Program-made: the position numbers and the translations under genes
Origin: an uncultured Lachnospiraceae bacterium
GTDB taxonomy: Bacteria; Bacillota; Clostridia; Lachnospirales; Lachnospiraceae
NCBI GenBank assembly: GCA_934293375.1
Contig: CAKQYS010000001.1
Coordinates: 1-64,000 of the forward strand
Length of the DNA stretch: 64,000 nt
Direction of reading: 5' to 3'
In this document: one piece after another, positions 15,305 through 25,126 of the stretch
Layout of the letters: every line of letters begins with the position of its first letter
Numbering within the stretch: position 1 is the first letter of the stretch
Notes under the pieces: generated by a model
Database searches by the model: none
Told to the model about the DNA's origin: nothing
What the model saw: the letters and a program-made list of their open reading frames with translations, nothing else

Positions 15305-17704
15305 ATGCAATTTGGTTATTTTGATGAAAAGGCAAAAGAATATGTAATTACCAATCCGGCAACTCCGGCACCATGGGCGAATTATCTGGGCTCTCCGGCA
15401 TATGGTGCGATCATATCCAACAATGCAGGTGGATATTCATTTGTGAAGAGTGGTGCCAATGGTCGTATTATCCGTTATGTATTTAATCAGTTTGATGAGC
15501 CGGGCAGATATATATATCTGAGAGATGATGAGACCGGAGATTTCTGGTCAGCCTCATGGCAGCCTGTGGGCAAGGATACATCTGTATATAAGAGTGAGTG
15601 CCATCATGGTACGGCATACACAAGGATGTTGGCAGACTATGCTGGCATTCATTCAGAAGTATTATATTATGTGCCTCTTGATAAGACGCATGAAGTATGG
15701 AATCTGAAGCTTACGAATACTTCAGATCAGGTTCGTAAGATATCTGCATTTGGATATTGCGAGTTTACAAATGACAGCAATTACGAGCAGGATCAGGTGA
15801 ATCTGCAGTATACATTATTTATTACCAAGACATACTTTAAGGGAGACAGAATCGTACAGGTTATCAACGAAAATGTCAACAAGCAGGCGATCAATGGAGA
15901 TACAAGTGTAAGCCGGTTCTTCGCTGTGAAGGGTGTTCCGGTGGCTTCTTACAATGGAGATAAGGAGTCATTCCTTGGCAGATATCATCATTATAACAGC
16001 CCTGTTGCTGTCGAGAATGGCAAATGTGATGACACTTTGAATTACAATGGCAACAGTTGCGGTGCACTGCATAGTGTCATTGAATTGCAGCCGGGTGAGA
16101 CAAAGGAGATCGCATATATCTTAGGTATGAAGACAGACAAGGAGGCATGTGTCGTGTTGGATACATATGAAAATGTGTCTGCACAGGTGGCTGCTGAATT
16201 GGAAGAATTGAAGACTTATTGGCATGGCAAGCTTGCAAATCTGCAGGTGGAGACACCGAGTGAGTCGTTTAACAATATGATGAACACATGGAATGCATAT
16301 CAGTGTTTCATGACATTTATCTGGTCGAGAGCAGCATCGTTCTCATACTGTGGTCTTCGGAACGGATATGGATATCGCGATACCGTACAGGATATCCAGG
16401 GTATTATCCATCTGGCGCCGGAGATGGCAAAGGAAAAGATTACATTTATGTTATCCGCACAGGTCGATAACGGTGGCGGACTTCCACTTGTGAAGTTTAC
16501 ACACAATGCCGGACATGAGGATACGCCGGATGATCCGTCTTATGTACAGGCAACAGGGCATCCGGCATATCGCGCAGATGATGCTTTGTGGCTGTTTCCA
16601 ACGGTTTACAAGTATATTGCGGAGACAGGGGACACTGCATTTCTTGATGAGGTGATTTTGTTTGCCAATAAGGGTGAGGCAACGGTATATGAGCATTTGA
16701 AGAGAGCTATAGATTTCTCGATGAATCATTTGGGACTTCACAATATGCCGGCCGGACTGCATGCAGACTGGAATGACTGCCTGAGGCTTGGAAAGCAGGG
16801 TGAATCCACCTTTGTTGCATTCCAGCTTTACTATGCTATGAGTATTTTAAAGAAGTATGCACAAGAGAAGAAGGATACAGAATATGTGGCATATTTAGAA
16901 AAAATCCAGAAAGAGCTGGGAGATACGATTCAGAACCTGTGTTGGGAAGAGGATCGTTATATTCGTGGATTTAAGGAAGATGGCATGGTGATCGGTTCCA
17001 AGAAGGATCCGGAGGCAAATATGTGGTTGAATCCACAGTCATGGGCTGTTATTTCCGGACTGGCAAGCAAAGAACAGGCAGAAAAGGCTTTGGATAGCGT
17101 ATATCGGGAGCTGAATACGCCATATGGTGTGCGTCTGATGGCACCGTCCTATGTAGACCATGCATTTGAGGGGGCATTGATGCTGTTGTTCAATCCATCC
17201 ACCAAGGAGAACGGCGGTATTTTCTCACAGCCGCAGGGCTGGATCATTCTGGCTGAAGCGCTGATGGGACATGGTAACAGAGCCTTTACCTATTTTGAGG
17301 AGAGTTCGCCGGCATCTATGAATGACAAGGCTGAGATTCGCAAGCTGGAGCCGTATTGCCATGGACAGTTTACCGAGAGTACGGACAGTCCGTTTGAGGG
17401 TAGAGCACATGTACACTGGCTGACAGGTACAGCATCTACGGTTATGGTAGGCTGTGTTGAGGGTATCCTTGGTATGCGTCCGGATGAGAAGGGACTTCGG
17501 ATTGCACCTTCTATTCCAAGTGACTGGAAGGAGTTTAAGATCCATAAAGTGTTCAGAGGTAAGACGCTGGAGATTACGGTCAAGAATCCGGATGGAAAAG
17601 AAAGCGGTTATGCATCATTGACGGTTAATGGTACAGTGATGTCTGATAACTATGTACCTGCAGATGTATTAGAGGATACAAATGAGATTGTACTCGTTAT
17701 GTAG
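15305..17704 (+). CDS. Cellobiose phosphorylase, GH94
   Basis: 799 residues, close to characterised cellobiose phosphorylases. The N-terminal MQFGYFDEKAKEYVITNP and PWANYLGSPAYGAIISNNAGGYSF match the family closely. The catalytic acid is the Asp of GLHADWNDCLR, and the C-terminal GRAHVHWLTGTAS region helps form the phosphate and substrate site. It splits cellobiose with phosphate into glucose-1-phosphate and glucose in the cytoplasm, saving one ATP. The start at 15305 has GGGAGG nine bases upstream; an in-frame start at 15263 would fall inside the terminator hairpin. It fits with the secreted GH5 enzyme at 8.1 kb. A longer-cellodextrin phosphorylase is possible but less likely. Confidence 0.93.
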   Translation: MQFGYFDEKAKEYVITNPATPAPWANYLGSPAYGAIISNNAGGYSFVKSGANGRIIRYVFNQFDEPGRYIYLRDDETGDFWSASWQPVGKDTSVYKSECHHGTAYTRMLADYAGIHSEVLYYVPLDKTHEVWNLKLTNTSDQVRKISAFGYCEFTNDSNYEQDQVNLQYTLFITKTYFKGDRIVQVINENVNKQAINGDTSVSRFFAVKGVPVASYNGDKESFLGRYHHYNSPVAVENGKCDDTLNYNGNSCGALHSVIELQPGETKEIAYILGMKTDKEACVVLDTYENVSAQVAAELEELKTYWHGKLANLQVETPSESFNNMMNTWNAYQCFMTFIWSRAASFSYCGLRNGYGYRDTVQDIQGIIHLAPEMAKEKITFMLSAQVDNGGGLPLVKFTHNAGHEDTPDDPSYVQATGHPAYRADDALWLFPTVYKYIAETGDTAFLDEVILFANKGEATVYEHLKRAIDFSMNHLGLHNMPAGLHADWNDCLRLGKQGESTFVAFQLYYAMSILKKYAQEKKDTEYVAYLEKIQKELGDTIQNLCWEEDRYIRGFKEDGMVIGSKKDPEANMWLNPQSWAVISGLASKEQAEKALDSVYRELNTPYGVRLMAPSYVDHAFEGALMLLFNPSTKENGGIFSQPQGWIILAEALMGHGNRAFTYFEESSPASMNDKAEIRKLEPYCHGQFTESTDSPFEGRAHVHWLTGTASTVMVGCVEGILGMRPDEKGLRIAPSIPSDWKEFKIHKVFRGKTLEITVKNPDGKESGYASLTVNGTVMSDNYVPADVLEDTNEIVLVM

Positions 17705-17734
17705 CGTATAGAATCCGGAATACTCCATAGAATA

Positions 17735-17766
17735 AAAAGATACCACCTTGTGTGGTATCTTTTTTT
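17735..17766 (+). terminator. Terminator of the cellobiose phosphorylase gene
   Basis: AGATACCAC at 17739-17747 region pairs with GTGGTATCT (17752-17760), loop CTTGT, followed by TTTTTT. Confidence 0.9.
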
Positions 17767-17838
17767 GATGATTGCGAAATGAATAGGTATGTGGCGTATT
17801 TTGCAATTGTTTATTTTTAAGAAAATGGAGTGTGGAAG

Positions 17839-18540
17839 ATGGAAGAGAAAAAGAAGGAAGCACAGTCAGAACAGATTGAAAATGAAAATATCAGTGAAAT
17901 GGGGCAGCTTTCCATGCATGGGAATACCATGCATTATCATATTCATCTGCTCAATATTATTGGGGAGATTGAGGGACATGAATGCCTGCCTGCAATGACA
18001 AAATCAACAAAATATGAACATGTGCTTCCGAAGCTGGCAGCATTGGAAGATGATGCGCAGATTGATGGCATGCTGGTATTGCTCAATACAGTCGGTGGGG
18101 ATGTAGAAGCGGGACTGGCGATTGCGGAGATGATCGCATCACTGAGTAAACCGGTGGTGACATTGGTGCTTGGTGGAGGACATTCAATCGGTGTACCGCT
18201 GGCTGTATCGGGTGATGTGTCATTTATCGTGCCGACAGCCACGATGCTTGTGCATCCGATCAGAATGAACGGCACTGTGATCGGTGTGCGGCATAATTAT
18301 GAATATATTGAGAAAATGCAGGATCGTATTGTGTCATTTACCGCAGCACATTCCGGTGTATCAGAGGAGACACTGCGGGATATTATGTTTAATACAGGCC
18401 AGCTGGCGAAGGATGTCGGTACGGTTCTGGTGGGACAAGAGGCTGTAACAAATGGCTTGATCACAAGGGTTGGCGGCGTGAAAGATGCGATGAAGTGTTT
18501 ATATGACTTGATTAAATCACAAAAAAATAGTAAAATGTAA
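17839..18540 (+). CDS. tepA: ClpP-like serine protease, TepA type
   Basis: A 233-residue ClpP/crotonase-fold protein of the TepA (translocation-enhancing protein) branch. Motifs: LLNTVGGDVEAGLAIAEMI, GGGHSIGVPLA (Ser of the nucleophile loop) and PTATMLVHPIRMNG. In Bacillus it is a cytoplasmic protease-like protein encoded upstream of spoIIIE, as here. The ATG at 17839 has GGAG eight bases upstream. Its substrate is unknown. Confidence 0.88.
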   Translation: MEEKKKEAQSEQIENENISEMGQLSMHGNTMHYHIHLLNIIGEIEGHECLPAMTKSTKYEHVLPKLAALEDDAQIDGMLVLLNTVGGDVEAGLAIAEMIASLSKPVVTLVLGGGHSIGVPLAVSGDVSFIVPTATMLVHPIRMNGTVIGVRHNYEYIEKMQDRIVSFTAAHSGVSEETLRDIMFNTGQLAKDVGTVLVGQEAVTNGLITRVGGVKDAMKCLYDLIKSQKNSKM

Positions 18541-18586
18541 TCCGTATGTATTCGGGTTTGATATGGAAAACCCGAAATCACGGAGG
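18541..18586 (+). promoter_or_regulatory. Hairpin overlapping the spoIIIE ribosome site
   Basis: TTCGGGTTT (18551-18559) pairs with AAACCCGAA (18568-18576), and the outer TCCGT (18541-18545) pairs with ACGGA (18580-18584), which overlaps the GGAGG (18582-18586). The structure begins right after the tepA stop. It could make spoIIIE translation depend on ribosomes finishing tepA. Confidence 0.5.
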
Positions 18587-18598
18587 TAAAGAATTCGA

Positions 18599-21190
18599 AT
18601 GGCAGCTTCAAAGAAACAACATTCAAAGGCAAATAACACAAAATCCAAGAATAGAAAACCATCCGCAAAGAAGGGAAGAAGTGCAGTCGATGACAGTGCA
18701 TCTTTTGGAGAGGAGATCGTTCTGCTTGCATTTATTGCAGTGTGCATACTGCTTGAACTCAGTAATTTTGGGTTATGCGGTGTGATCGGTGCGTTTTTAA
18801 GTCGGATCCTGTTTGGTATATTTGGATTTATCGCATATGTCGTTCCGGTATATGTCTTTTTGTCGGCTGCATTTCTGATCTCAAATCAATACCGCAAGCG
18901 GGTAGTCAAGAAAGTAGTATATGCAGGACTTCTGTGCGTATTGATCAGCATATTTATTCAGATGCTGATGGGCGTTCAGGTGTCAGAGATTCTGACATTT
19001 TATAAGGATGCGTCTGCAACCAAGACAGGCGGTGGATTGCTAGGCGGTCTGCTGGCATATTATCTGGTGAAGGGGCTTGGTCAGGTAGGCGGATATATTG
19101 TGCTGTTTGTGCTGGCGGTTATTTTTCTGGTTTTATTTACAGAGTTTTCATTTGCAGATTCCTTAAAGGGACAGCTTGGGTTTATGACTGTAGATAGTTA
19201 TGCGGCAAAACAGGAAAAACGACAGCAGCGTGCTGATGACAGACATAAGAAACAGGAGGTCAGACAGGCACAGAAAGCAGAAGCGAAACGGAAGGCAGAA
19301 GAAGAGAAAGAAGATCCTTTCCATAGAAATGATAAGAACAAGATGGATATGAGTGAGGCACTGCGAGTGCTTCCTGCAGATACGGATCAGGGGATTATCC
19401 GGCCGGGAGACAAGAACGGTATGCAGCATCCGGTGATAGATGAAGATATTCATGAGATCACGATGCACTTTGAACCGGACGAGGACATGGAGCCGGGTGC
19501 ACAGACAATGATCCGGGAGGAAGCGAAGCCAAAGAGACAGAAGAGAGCAAGAACCAAAACAGATAGCAGAAAACAATCATATAGTGCCGATGCACAGATT
19601 GTTCCAACAGTGGAAGAGGACAAGACTGTCAGGTCAGAGGTGCAGACGGCATCTGCAAAAGAACCGGTGCCGGAGATTTCTTACAGCCGTCAGTCACACA
19701 AGGGTGATTATGAATTTCCACCACTTTCCCTTCTGAAGCAGACAAAGGGTGGTGCATCCGGTAATCAGGAGCAGTCTGTCCGTGAGACAGCAGTAAAACT
19801 GCAGCAGACATTAAAGAGCTTTGGCGTGAATGTTACGATTACCAATTACAGCTGTGGACCGGCGGTGACGCGATACGAGATGCAGCCTGAGCAGGGTGTG
19901 AAGGTCAGCAAGATCGTAGGACTGGCTGATGATATTAAGTTAAATCTTGCAGCGGCAGATATTCGTATTGAGGCGCCGATTCCTGGAAAAGCAGCAATTG
20001 GTATTGAAGTGCCGAATAAGGAAAATTCCGTTGTAAATTTCAGAGAACTGGTAGAGTCAGAGAAGTTCGAGAAGTTTCCGTCTGATCTGACATTTGCAGT
20101 CGGTAAGGATATCGGTGGACAGGTTGTTGTGACGGATATAGCAAAGATGCCGCATCTTCTGATCGCAGGTGCGACAGGATCCGGTAAGTCTGTTTGTATC
20201 AATACCTTGATCATGAGCATTTTGTATAAGGCACATCCGGATGATGTGAAGCTGATCATGATTGATCCGAAGATGGTAGAATTGTCTGTATATAACGGCA
20301 TTCCACATCTTTTGGTGCCGGTTGTGACTGATCCGAAGAAGGCTGCGGGAGCACTGAACTGGGCGGTGATCGAGATGACAAAGCGGTATCAGTTGTTTGC
20401 AGAGTATGGTGTCCGCAATTTAAAGGGCTATAATAAAAAGATCGAGGAAGTCATTGCGGCAGGTGGAGTGGATCCGGAAAAGATGCCGGAGAAAATGCCG
20501 CAGATTGTTGTTATTGTCGATGAGTTAGCAGATTTGATGATGGTAGCACATGGTGAGGTTGAGGATGCGATTGTCCGTCTGTCTCAGTTGGCAAGAGCTG
20601 CAGGTATTCATTTGGTGATTGCCACACAGAGACCTTCTGTAGATGTCATTACAGGTTTGATCAAAGCGAATGTACCGTCAAGAATTGCATTTGCCGTATC
20701 ATCCGGTGTAGATTCCCGTACGATTCTGGATATGGTTGGTGCAGAGAAGCTCCTGGGAAAGGGTGATATGCTGTTTTATCCGACAGGCTATCCGAAGCCT
20801 GTGCGTGTGCAGGGTGCATTTGTATCTGATGATGAAGTTGCGGCGGTGACAGATTTTATTAAACAGCAGAAGCCGGATACAGCATATAGTGCAGATGTTG
20901 TTTCCCAGATGGATTCGGCTGCTGTATCCGCGTCCGGATCTGCAAACAGCCAGACACCGGGCAGTGATCGAGATGACTACTTTGTAGAGGCCGGAAAGTT
21001 TATTATCGAGAAAGATAAGGCTTCCATAGGTTTGCTGCAAAGAGCATATAAAATTGGCTTTAACAGAGCCGCAAGACTGATGGATCAGCTGGCAGACGCA
21101 GGTGTTGTCGGCCCGGAAGAGGGCACGAAGCCAAGAAAGGTCCTGATGTCGCTTGAGGAATTTGAGGAGTACATAGAAAACTACGTGTAG
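18599..21190 (+). CDS. spoIIIE: FtsK/SpoIIIE family DNA translocase
   Basis: 863 residues. An N-terminal domain with about four to five membrane helices (about 40-190) is followed by a long charged linker (195-380). The motor has Walker A GATGSGKS at about residue 524, Walker B VIVDELADLMM, and RAAGIHLVIATQRPSVDVITG. The C-terminal gamma winged helix (about 800-863) recognises polar DNA sequences. It pumps DNA across the division or sporulation septum. Position after tepA matches Bacillus spoIIIE. FtsK and SpoIIIE are hard to tell apart by sequence, so the symbol rests on gene order. Confidence 0.93.
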   Translation: MAASKKQHSKANNTKSKNRKPSAKKGRSAVDDSASFGEEIVLLAFIAVCILLELSNFGLCGVIGAFLSRILFGIFGFIAYVVPVYVFLSAAFLISNQYRKRVVKKVVYAGLLCVLISIFIQMLMGVQVSEILTFYKDASATKTGGGLLGGLLAYYLVKGLGQVGGYIVLFVLAVIFLVLFTEFSFADSLKGQLGFMTVDSYAAKQEKRQQRADDRHKKQEVRQAQKAEAKRKAEEEKEDPFHRNDKNKMDMSEALRVLPADTDQGIIRPGDKNGMQHPVIDEDIHEITMHFEPDEDMEPGAQTMIREEAKPKRQKRARTKTDSRKQSYSADAQIVPTVEEDKTVRSEVQTASAKEPVPEISYSRQSHKGDYEFPPLSLLKQTKGGASGNQEQSVRETAVKLQQTLKSFGVNVTITNYSCGPAVTRYEMQPEQGVKVSKIVGLADDIKLNLAAADIRIEAPIPGKAAIGIEVPNKENSVVNFRELVESEKFEKFPSDLTFAVGKDIGGQVVVTDIAKMPHLLIAGATGSGKSVCINTLIMSILYKAHPDDVKLIMIDPKMVELSVYNGIPHLLVPVVTDPKKAAGALNWAVIEMTKRYQLFAEYGVRNLKGYNKKIEEVIAAGGVDPEKMPEKMPQIVVIVDELADLMMVAHGEVEDAIVRLSQLARAAGIHLVIATQRPSVDVITGLIKANVPSRIAFAVSSGVDSRTILDMVGAEKLLGKGDMLFYPTGYPKPVRVQGAFVSDDEVAAVTDFIKQQKPDTAYSADVVSQMDSAAVSASGSANSQTPGSDRDDYFVEAGKFIIEKDKASIGLLQRAYKIGFNRAARLMDQLADAGVVGPEEGTKPRKVLMSLEEFEEYIENYV

Positions 21191-21208
21191 GTGAAAGGAG
21201 ATTTTATC

Positions 21209-22876
21209 ATGACAGACATTGAAATTGCACAGGCAGCCGAGATGAAACCAATCAAAGAGGTCGCAGCACAGCTCGATCTGACAGAAGACGATCTGGAACT
21301 CTATGGAAAGTATAAGGCGAAGCTTTCCGATGAACTTCAGGAGAAGATCAAGGGTAATAAAAATGGTAAGCTGGTACTGGTTACAGCGATTAACCCGACA
21401 CCTGCCGGAGAAGGTAAGACAACGATCACGGTGGGCCTTGGTGAGGCTCTTGGCAAACTTGGAAAGAAGTCGGCAATCGCATTGCGTGAGCCTTCGCTTG
21501 GGCCATGTTTTGGTATTAAAGGTGGTGCTGCAGGTGGTGGTTATGCACAGGTTGTGCCGATGGAGGATCTGAATCTGCATTTTACAGGAGATTTTCATGC
21601 GATCACATCTGCAAACAATCTGTTGGCAGCTATGCTGGACAATCATATCCAGCAGGGGAATGTACTTGGTATTGATCCTAGAAATATTGTATGGAAGCGT
21701 TGTCTGGATATGAATGACCGTGTACTTCGTAATACAGTAGTCGGTCTTGGAAGAAAGGCAGACGGAGTGGTCAGAGAGGATCATTTTGTGATTACGGTTG
21801 CTTCTGAGATCATGGCAATACTCTGTCTGGCAGACGATATGGCAGACTTAAAGAGAAGACTGGCAAAGATCGTGGTGGCATATACATATGATTCCAGACC
21901 GGTTACCGCTGCAGATCTGAAGGCTGTAGGTGCGATGGCTGCACTTCTTAAGGATGCGATCAAGCCGAATATAGTGCAGACATTAGAGCATACACCGGCA
22001 TTTGTACATGGTGGCCCATTTGCCAATATTGCACACGGATGTAACAGTGTGCGTGCTACAAAAACTGCATTAAAGCTGGCAGATATTGTTGTGACAGAAG
22101 CAGGATTTGGTGCAGATCTGGGTGCAGAGAAATTTTTTGACATCAAGTGCCGTATGTCAGGCCTGAAGCCGGATGCGGTAGTTCTTGTAGCAACAGTCAG
22201 AGCTTTGAAGTATAATGGCGGTGTATCTAAGGATTATCTGAGTAATCAGGATGTTGAGGCACTTTCAAGAGGTGTTTCTAACCTTGGAAAGCATATTGAG
22301 AATCTGCAGAAGTATGGTGTGCCGATTGTTGTAACGCTGAATCAGTTTGTTTCAGACACAGAGGCAGAGCTGAATTTTGTCAGACAGTACTGTGAGGATC
22401 GCGGCTGTGAATTCGCACTGTCCCAGGTATGGGAAAAAGGCGGCGAGGGTGGAATCGAACTGGCCAATAAGGTGATTGATACACTGGAGAATAAGAAGAG
22501 TGAATTCAAGGTGCTTTATGATGTAGAATTATCTACAAAAGAAAAGATCGAAAAGATTTGTAAGTCCATCTATGGTGCAGAGAATGTAACCTATTCCGCT
22601 GCGGCAGAGAAGCAGATTGCTACTATTGAGGGTCTTGGCTTCGTGAATATGCCGATCTGTATGGCAAAGAACCAGTATTCTTTGTCTGATGATCCGACCA
22701 AGCTTGGCAGACCAACCCACTTTACAGTGAATATCAGAGAGGTTTATGTCAGTGCAGGTGCAGGCTTCATCGTAGCCATTACAGGTGCGATCATGACGAT
22801 GCCGGGACTGCCGAAATCACCGGCTGCAGAGCGTGTGGATGTGACAGACGATGGTAAAATTGTAGGGTTATTTTAA
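21209..22876 (+). CDS. fhs: Formate-tetrahydrofolate ligase
   Basis: 555 residues, the usual length. ATP-binding TPAGEGKTTITVGLGEAL and LREPSLGPCFGIKGGAAGGGYAQV are family signatures. It makes 10-formyl-THF from formate, THF and ATP. folD follows 64 bases later, giving a continuous one-carbon branch from formate to methylene-THF, used for purines or acetogenic metabolism. The ATG at 21209 is preceded by AAGGAG; an upstream in-frame GTG overlaps that site and is rejected. It lies 18 bases after spoIIIE. Confidence 0.97.
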   Translation: MTDIEIAQAAEMKPIKEVAAQLDLTEDDLELYGKYKAKLSDELQEKIKGNKNGKLVLVTAINPTPAGEGKTTITVGLGEALGKLGKKSAIALREPSLGPCFGIKGGAAGGGYAQVVPMEDLNLHFTGDFHAITSANNLLAAMLDNHIQQGNVLGIDPRNIVWKRCLDMNDRVLRNTVVGLGRKADGVVREDHFVITVASEIMAILCLADDMADLKRRLAKIVVAYTYDSRPVTAADLKAVGAMAALLKDAIKPNIVQTLEHTPAFVHGGPFANIAHGCNSVRATKTALKLADIVVTEAGFGADLGAEKFFDIKCRMSGLKPDAVVLVATVRALKYNGGVSKDYLSNQDVEALSRGVSNLGKHIENLQKYGVPIVVTLNQFVSDTEAELNFVRQYCEDRGCEFALSQVWEKGGEGGIELANKVIDTLENKKSEFKVLYDVELSTKEKIEKICKSIYGAENVTYSAAAEKQIATIEGLGFVNMPICMAKNQYSLSDDPTKLGRPTHFTVNIREVYVSAGAGFIVAITGAIMTMPGLPKSPAAERVDVTDDGKIVGLF

Positions 22877-22890
22877 CCTGCATTTACATA

Positions 22891-22928
22891 ATGTAACATA
22901 ATAGACAAGATGTAACATAACAGACAAG
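22891..22928 (+). repeat. Two tandem 19-bp repeats before folD
   Basis: ATGTAACATAATAGACAAG at 22891-22909 is repeated with one change at 22910-22928. The second copy ends at the folD AGGAGG ribosome site. Confidence 0.85.
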
Positions 22929-22940
22929 GAGGATAACAGT

Positions 22941-23786
22941 ATGGCTAAGTTGATTGACGGTAAGAAAATCTCTACAGAGATCAAAGACGAATTGAAGACA
23001 GAAGTATCGACATTAAAGGCAAAGGGTAAGAACATATGCCTTGCTGTGATTCAGGTAGGAAATGATCCGGCATCTTCCGTATATGTAGGAAACAAGAAAA
23101 AGGCGTGTGCCTACATCGGGATAGATTCGGCATCCTACGAGCTTCCGGAGGAGACAACGGAGGCAGAGCTGTTAGAGTTGATTGGAAAATTAAACGCAGA
23201 TCCAAAGATCAATGGTATTTTAGTACAGCTTCCGGTTCCAAAGCATATTAATGAGGATCATATCATTCAGGCGATTGATCCAAAGAAGGATGTTGACGGA
23301 TTCCATCCGCAGAGCGTTGGTGCGTTGTCAATCGGGCAGCCGGGATTTGTATCATGTACACCGGCAGGTGTGATCCAGCTTCTGAAGCGTTCCGGTGTGG
23401 AGATTGCCGGAAAGGAATGTGTTGTGATAGGCAGAAGTAATATCGTTGGAAAGCCGATGGCGATGCTTCTGCTGCGTGAAAATGGTACAGTAACAGTCTG
23501 TCATTCCAAGACAGCAGACCTTAAGGCAGTCACGAAGCGTGCAGATATTTTAGTGGTTGCGATCGGCAGACCGAAAATGATAGATGCTTCCTATGTTAAG
23601 GAGGGGGCTGTTGTCATTGATGTCGGTATTCACCGGGACGAGAACAATAAGCTGTGTGGAGATGTGGATTTTGCATCCGTTGAGCCGGTAGCAGGTGCGA
23701 TCACACCGGTTCCGGGTGGTGTAGGACCAATGACCATTGCTATGCTGATGCGTAACTGTGTGGATGCACTGGCGATACAGGAGTAA
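22941..23786 (+). CDS. folD: Methylenetetrahydrofolate dehydrogenase/cyclohydrolase
   Basis: 281 residues. Signatures: the catalytic Lys region (YVGNKKKACAYIGI), the ILVQLPVPKHI motif, KDVDGFHP, the NAD(P)-binding IGRSNIVGKPMAMLLL, and PVPGGVGPMTIAML at the C-terminus. It interconverts methylene-, methenyl- and 10-formyl-THF. It is downstream of fhs, whose product is its substrate. A strong AAGGAGG site precedes the ATG. Confidence 0.97.
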   Translation: MAKLIDGKKISTEIKDELKTEVSTLKAKGKNICLAVIQVGNDPASSVYVGNKKKACAYIGIDSASYELPEETTEAELLELIGKLNADPKINGILVQLPVPKHINEDHIIQAIDPKKDVDGFHPQSVGALSIGQPGFVSCTPAGVIQLLKRSGVEIAGKECVVIGRSNIVGKPMAMLLLRENGTVTVCHSKTADLKAVTKRADILVVAIGRPKMIDASYVKEGAVVIDVGIHRDENNKLCGDVDFASVEPVAGAITPVPGGVGPMTIAMLMRNCVDALAIQE

Positions 23787-23788
23787 GT

Positions 23789-25126
23789 ATGAAGATATTA
23801 TTTATTTCTCTTGGCTGTGACAAGAATCTGGTTGACAGCGAGGAAATGATCGGCCTCTTAAAGGGGGCCGGTCATGATATTACAAATGAAGAACAGGAAG
23901 CAGATGTTGTCGTCATCAATACATGTTCTTTTATTCATGATGCGAAGGATGAGAGTGTTGAGAATATCCTGGAGATGTGTGAACTTAAGAAACAAGGTCT
24001 GATAAAAGGCGTGATCGTCACAGGATGTCTTGCACAGTATTATAAGGATGATATCAAGAAAGAGATTCCGGAGATCGATGCGATCCTGGGTACGACTAGT
24101 TATGAGGAGATCGTAGATGCGGTCAATGCAATTGCAGGTGGTCAGTATCTGGAAGATTTTAAAGACATTGACTATATGCCAAAGACTACGACAGATCGAG
24201 TAGTGACGACAGGTTCGTTTATGGCATATTTAAAGATTGCCGAAGGCTGTGACAAGCATTGTACCTATTGTGTGATCCCGTCTTTGCGGGGACGATATCG
24301 ATCAGTGCCGATGGAGCAGTTGGTGGCTTCTGCACAGAAGCTGGCAGATGATGGCTATGAAGAGCTTGTACTGGTGGCACAGGAGACAACCGTATACGGT
24401 GTGGATCTGTATGGACGCAAATGTCTGCCTGATCTGTTAAAAAAACTGGCTGAGATCGAAGGTATCCGGTGGATCCGGATATTGTATTGCTATCCGGAAG
24501 AGATCACGGAGGAGTTGATCGAAACGATGGCAGCTGAGCCGAAGATCTGTCATTACATTGATATGCCGATCCAGCATGCATCGGATGCAGTGCTAAAGCG
24601 GATGGGAAGACGGACGACAAAGGAAGAAATCCTTGCTACGATTGCGAAGCTGCGGACTGCGATGCCGGATATCGTGCTTCGGACAACATTGATTGCCGGG
24701 TTTCCGGGTGAGACAGAGGCAGATCATGAAGAAGCAATGGCATTCATAGACGAAGTAGAATTCGATCGGTTAGGTGTATTCACTTATTCCTGTGAGGAGA
24801 ATACGCCGGCTGCCAGAATGACACCACAGATTGAGGAAGCGTTAAAGAAAAAATGGCAGGAAGATCTGATGACATTACAGCAGGAGATATCTTATGATAA
24901 GAATCAGACAAAGATCGGAATGGAACTGGATGTTGTCATTGAGGGATATCTGTATGAGGATGATGTTTATGTGGGACGCAGTTATATGGACGCACCGAAT
25001 GTAGACGGATATGTCTTTGTGCATGCAGACAGAGAGCTGATCAGTGGAACATTTGTGAGAGTGGTCATCACAGACTGCAACGAATATGATTTGATAGGAG
25101 ATGTGAAAGATGAATTTACCGAATAA
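23789..25126 (+). CDS. rimO: Ribosomal protein uS12 methylthiotransferase
   Basis: 445 residues. Domains: N-terminal UPF0004 with ISLGCDKNLVDSEEMIG, radical SAM core with CDKHCTYCVIPSLRGRYRS (three-Cys 4Fe-4S motif), and a C-terminal TRAM domain (IGMELDVVIEGYLYEDDVYVGR). RimO adds a methylthio group to Asp88 of protein S12; the opening GCDKN rather than the tRNA-type GCQMN supports RimO over MiaB. It starts 2 bases after the folD stop, so translation is likely coupled. Confidence 0.94.
   Translation: MKILFISLGCDKNLVDSEEMIGLLKGAGHDITNEEQEADVVVINTCSFIHDAKDESVENILEMCELKKQGLIKGVIVTGCLAQYYKDDIKKEIPEIDAILGTTSYEEIVDAVNAIAGGQYLEDFKDIDYMPKTTTDRVVTTGSFMAYLKIAEGCDKHCTYCVIPSLRGRYRSVPMEQLVASAQKLADDGYEELVLVAQETTVYGVDLYGRKCLPDLLKKLAEIEGIRWIRILYCYPEEITEELIETMAAEPKICHYIDMPIQHASDAVLKRMGRRTTKEEILATIAKLRTAMPDIVLRTTLIAGFPGETEADHEEAMAFIDEVEFDRLGVFTYSCEENTPAARMTPQIEEALKKKWQEDLMTLQQEISYDKNQTKIGMELDVVIEGYLYEDDVYVGRSYMDAPNVDGYVFVHADRELISGTFVRVVITDCNEYDLIGDVKDEFTE

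Noticed and set aside
20699..21784. 361-codon open frame on the minus strand across spoIIIE and fhs
   Set aside because: It lies antisense to two certain genes, has a Cys/His/Ile-rich translation with no recognisable domain, and no ribosome site. It is a codon-bias shadow.
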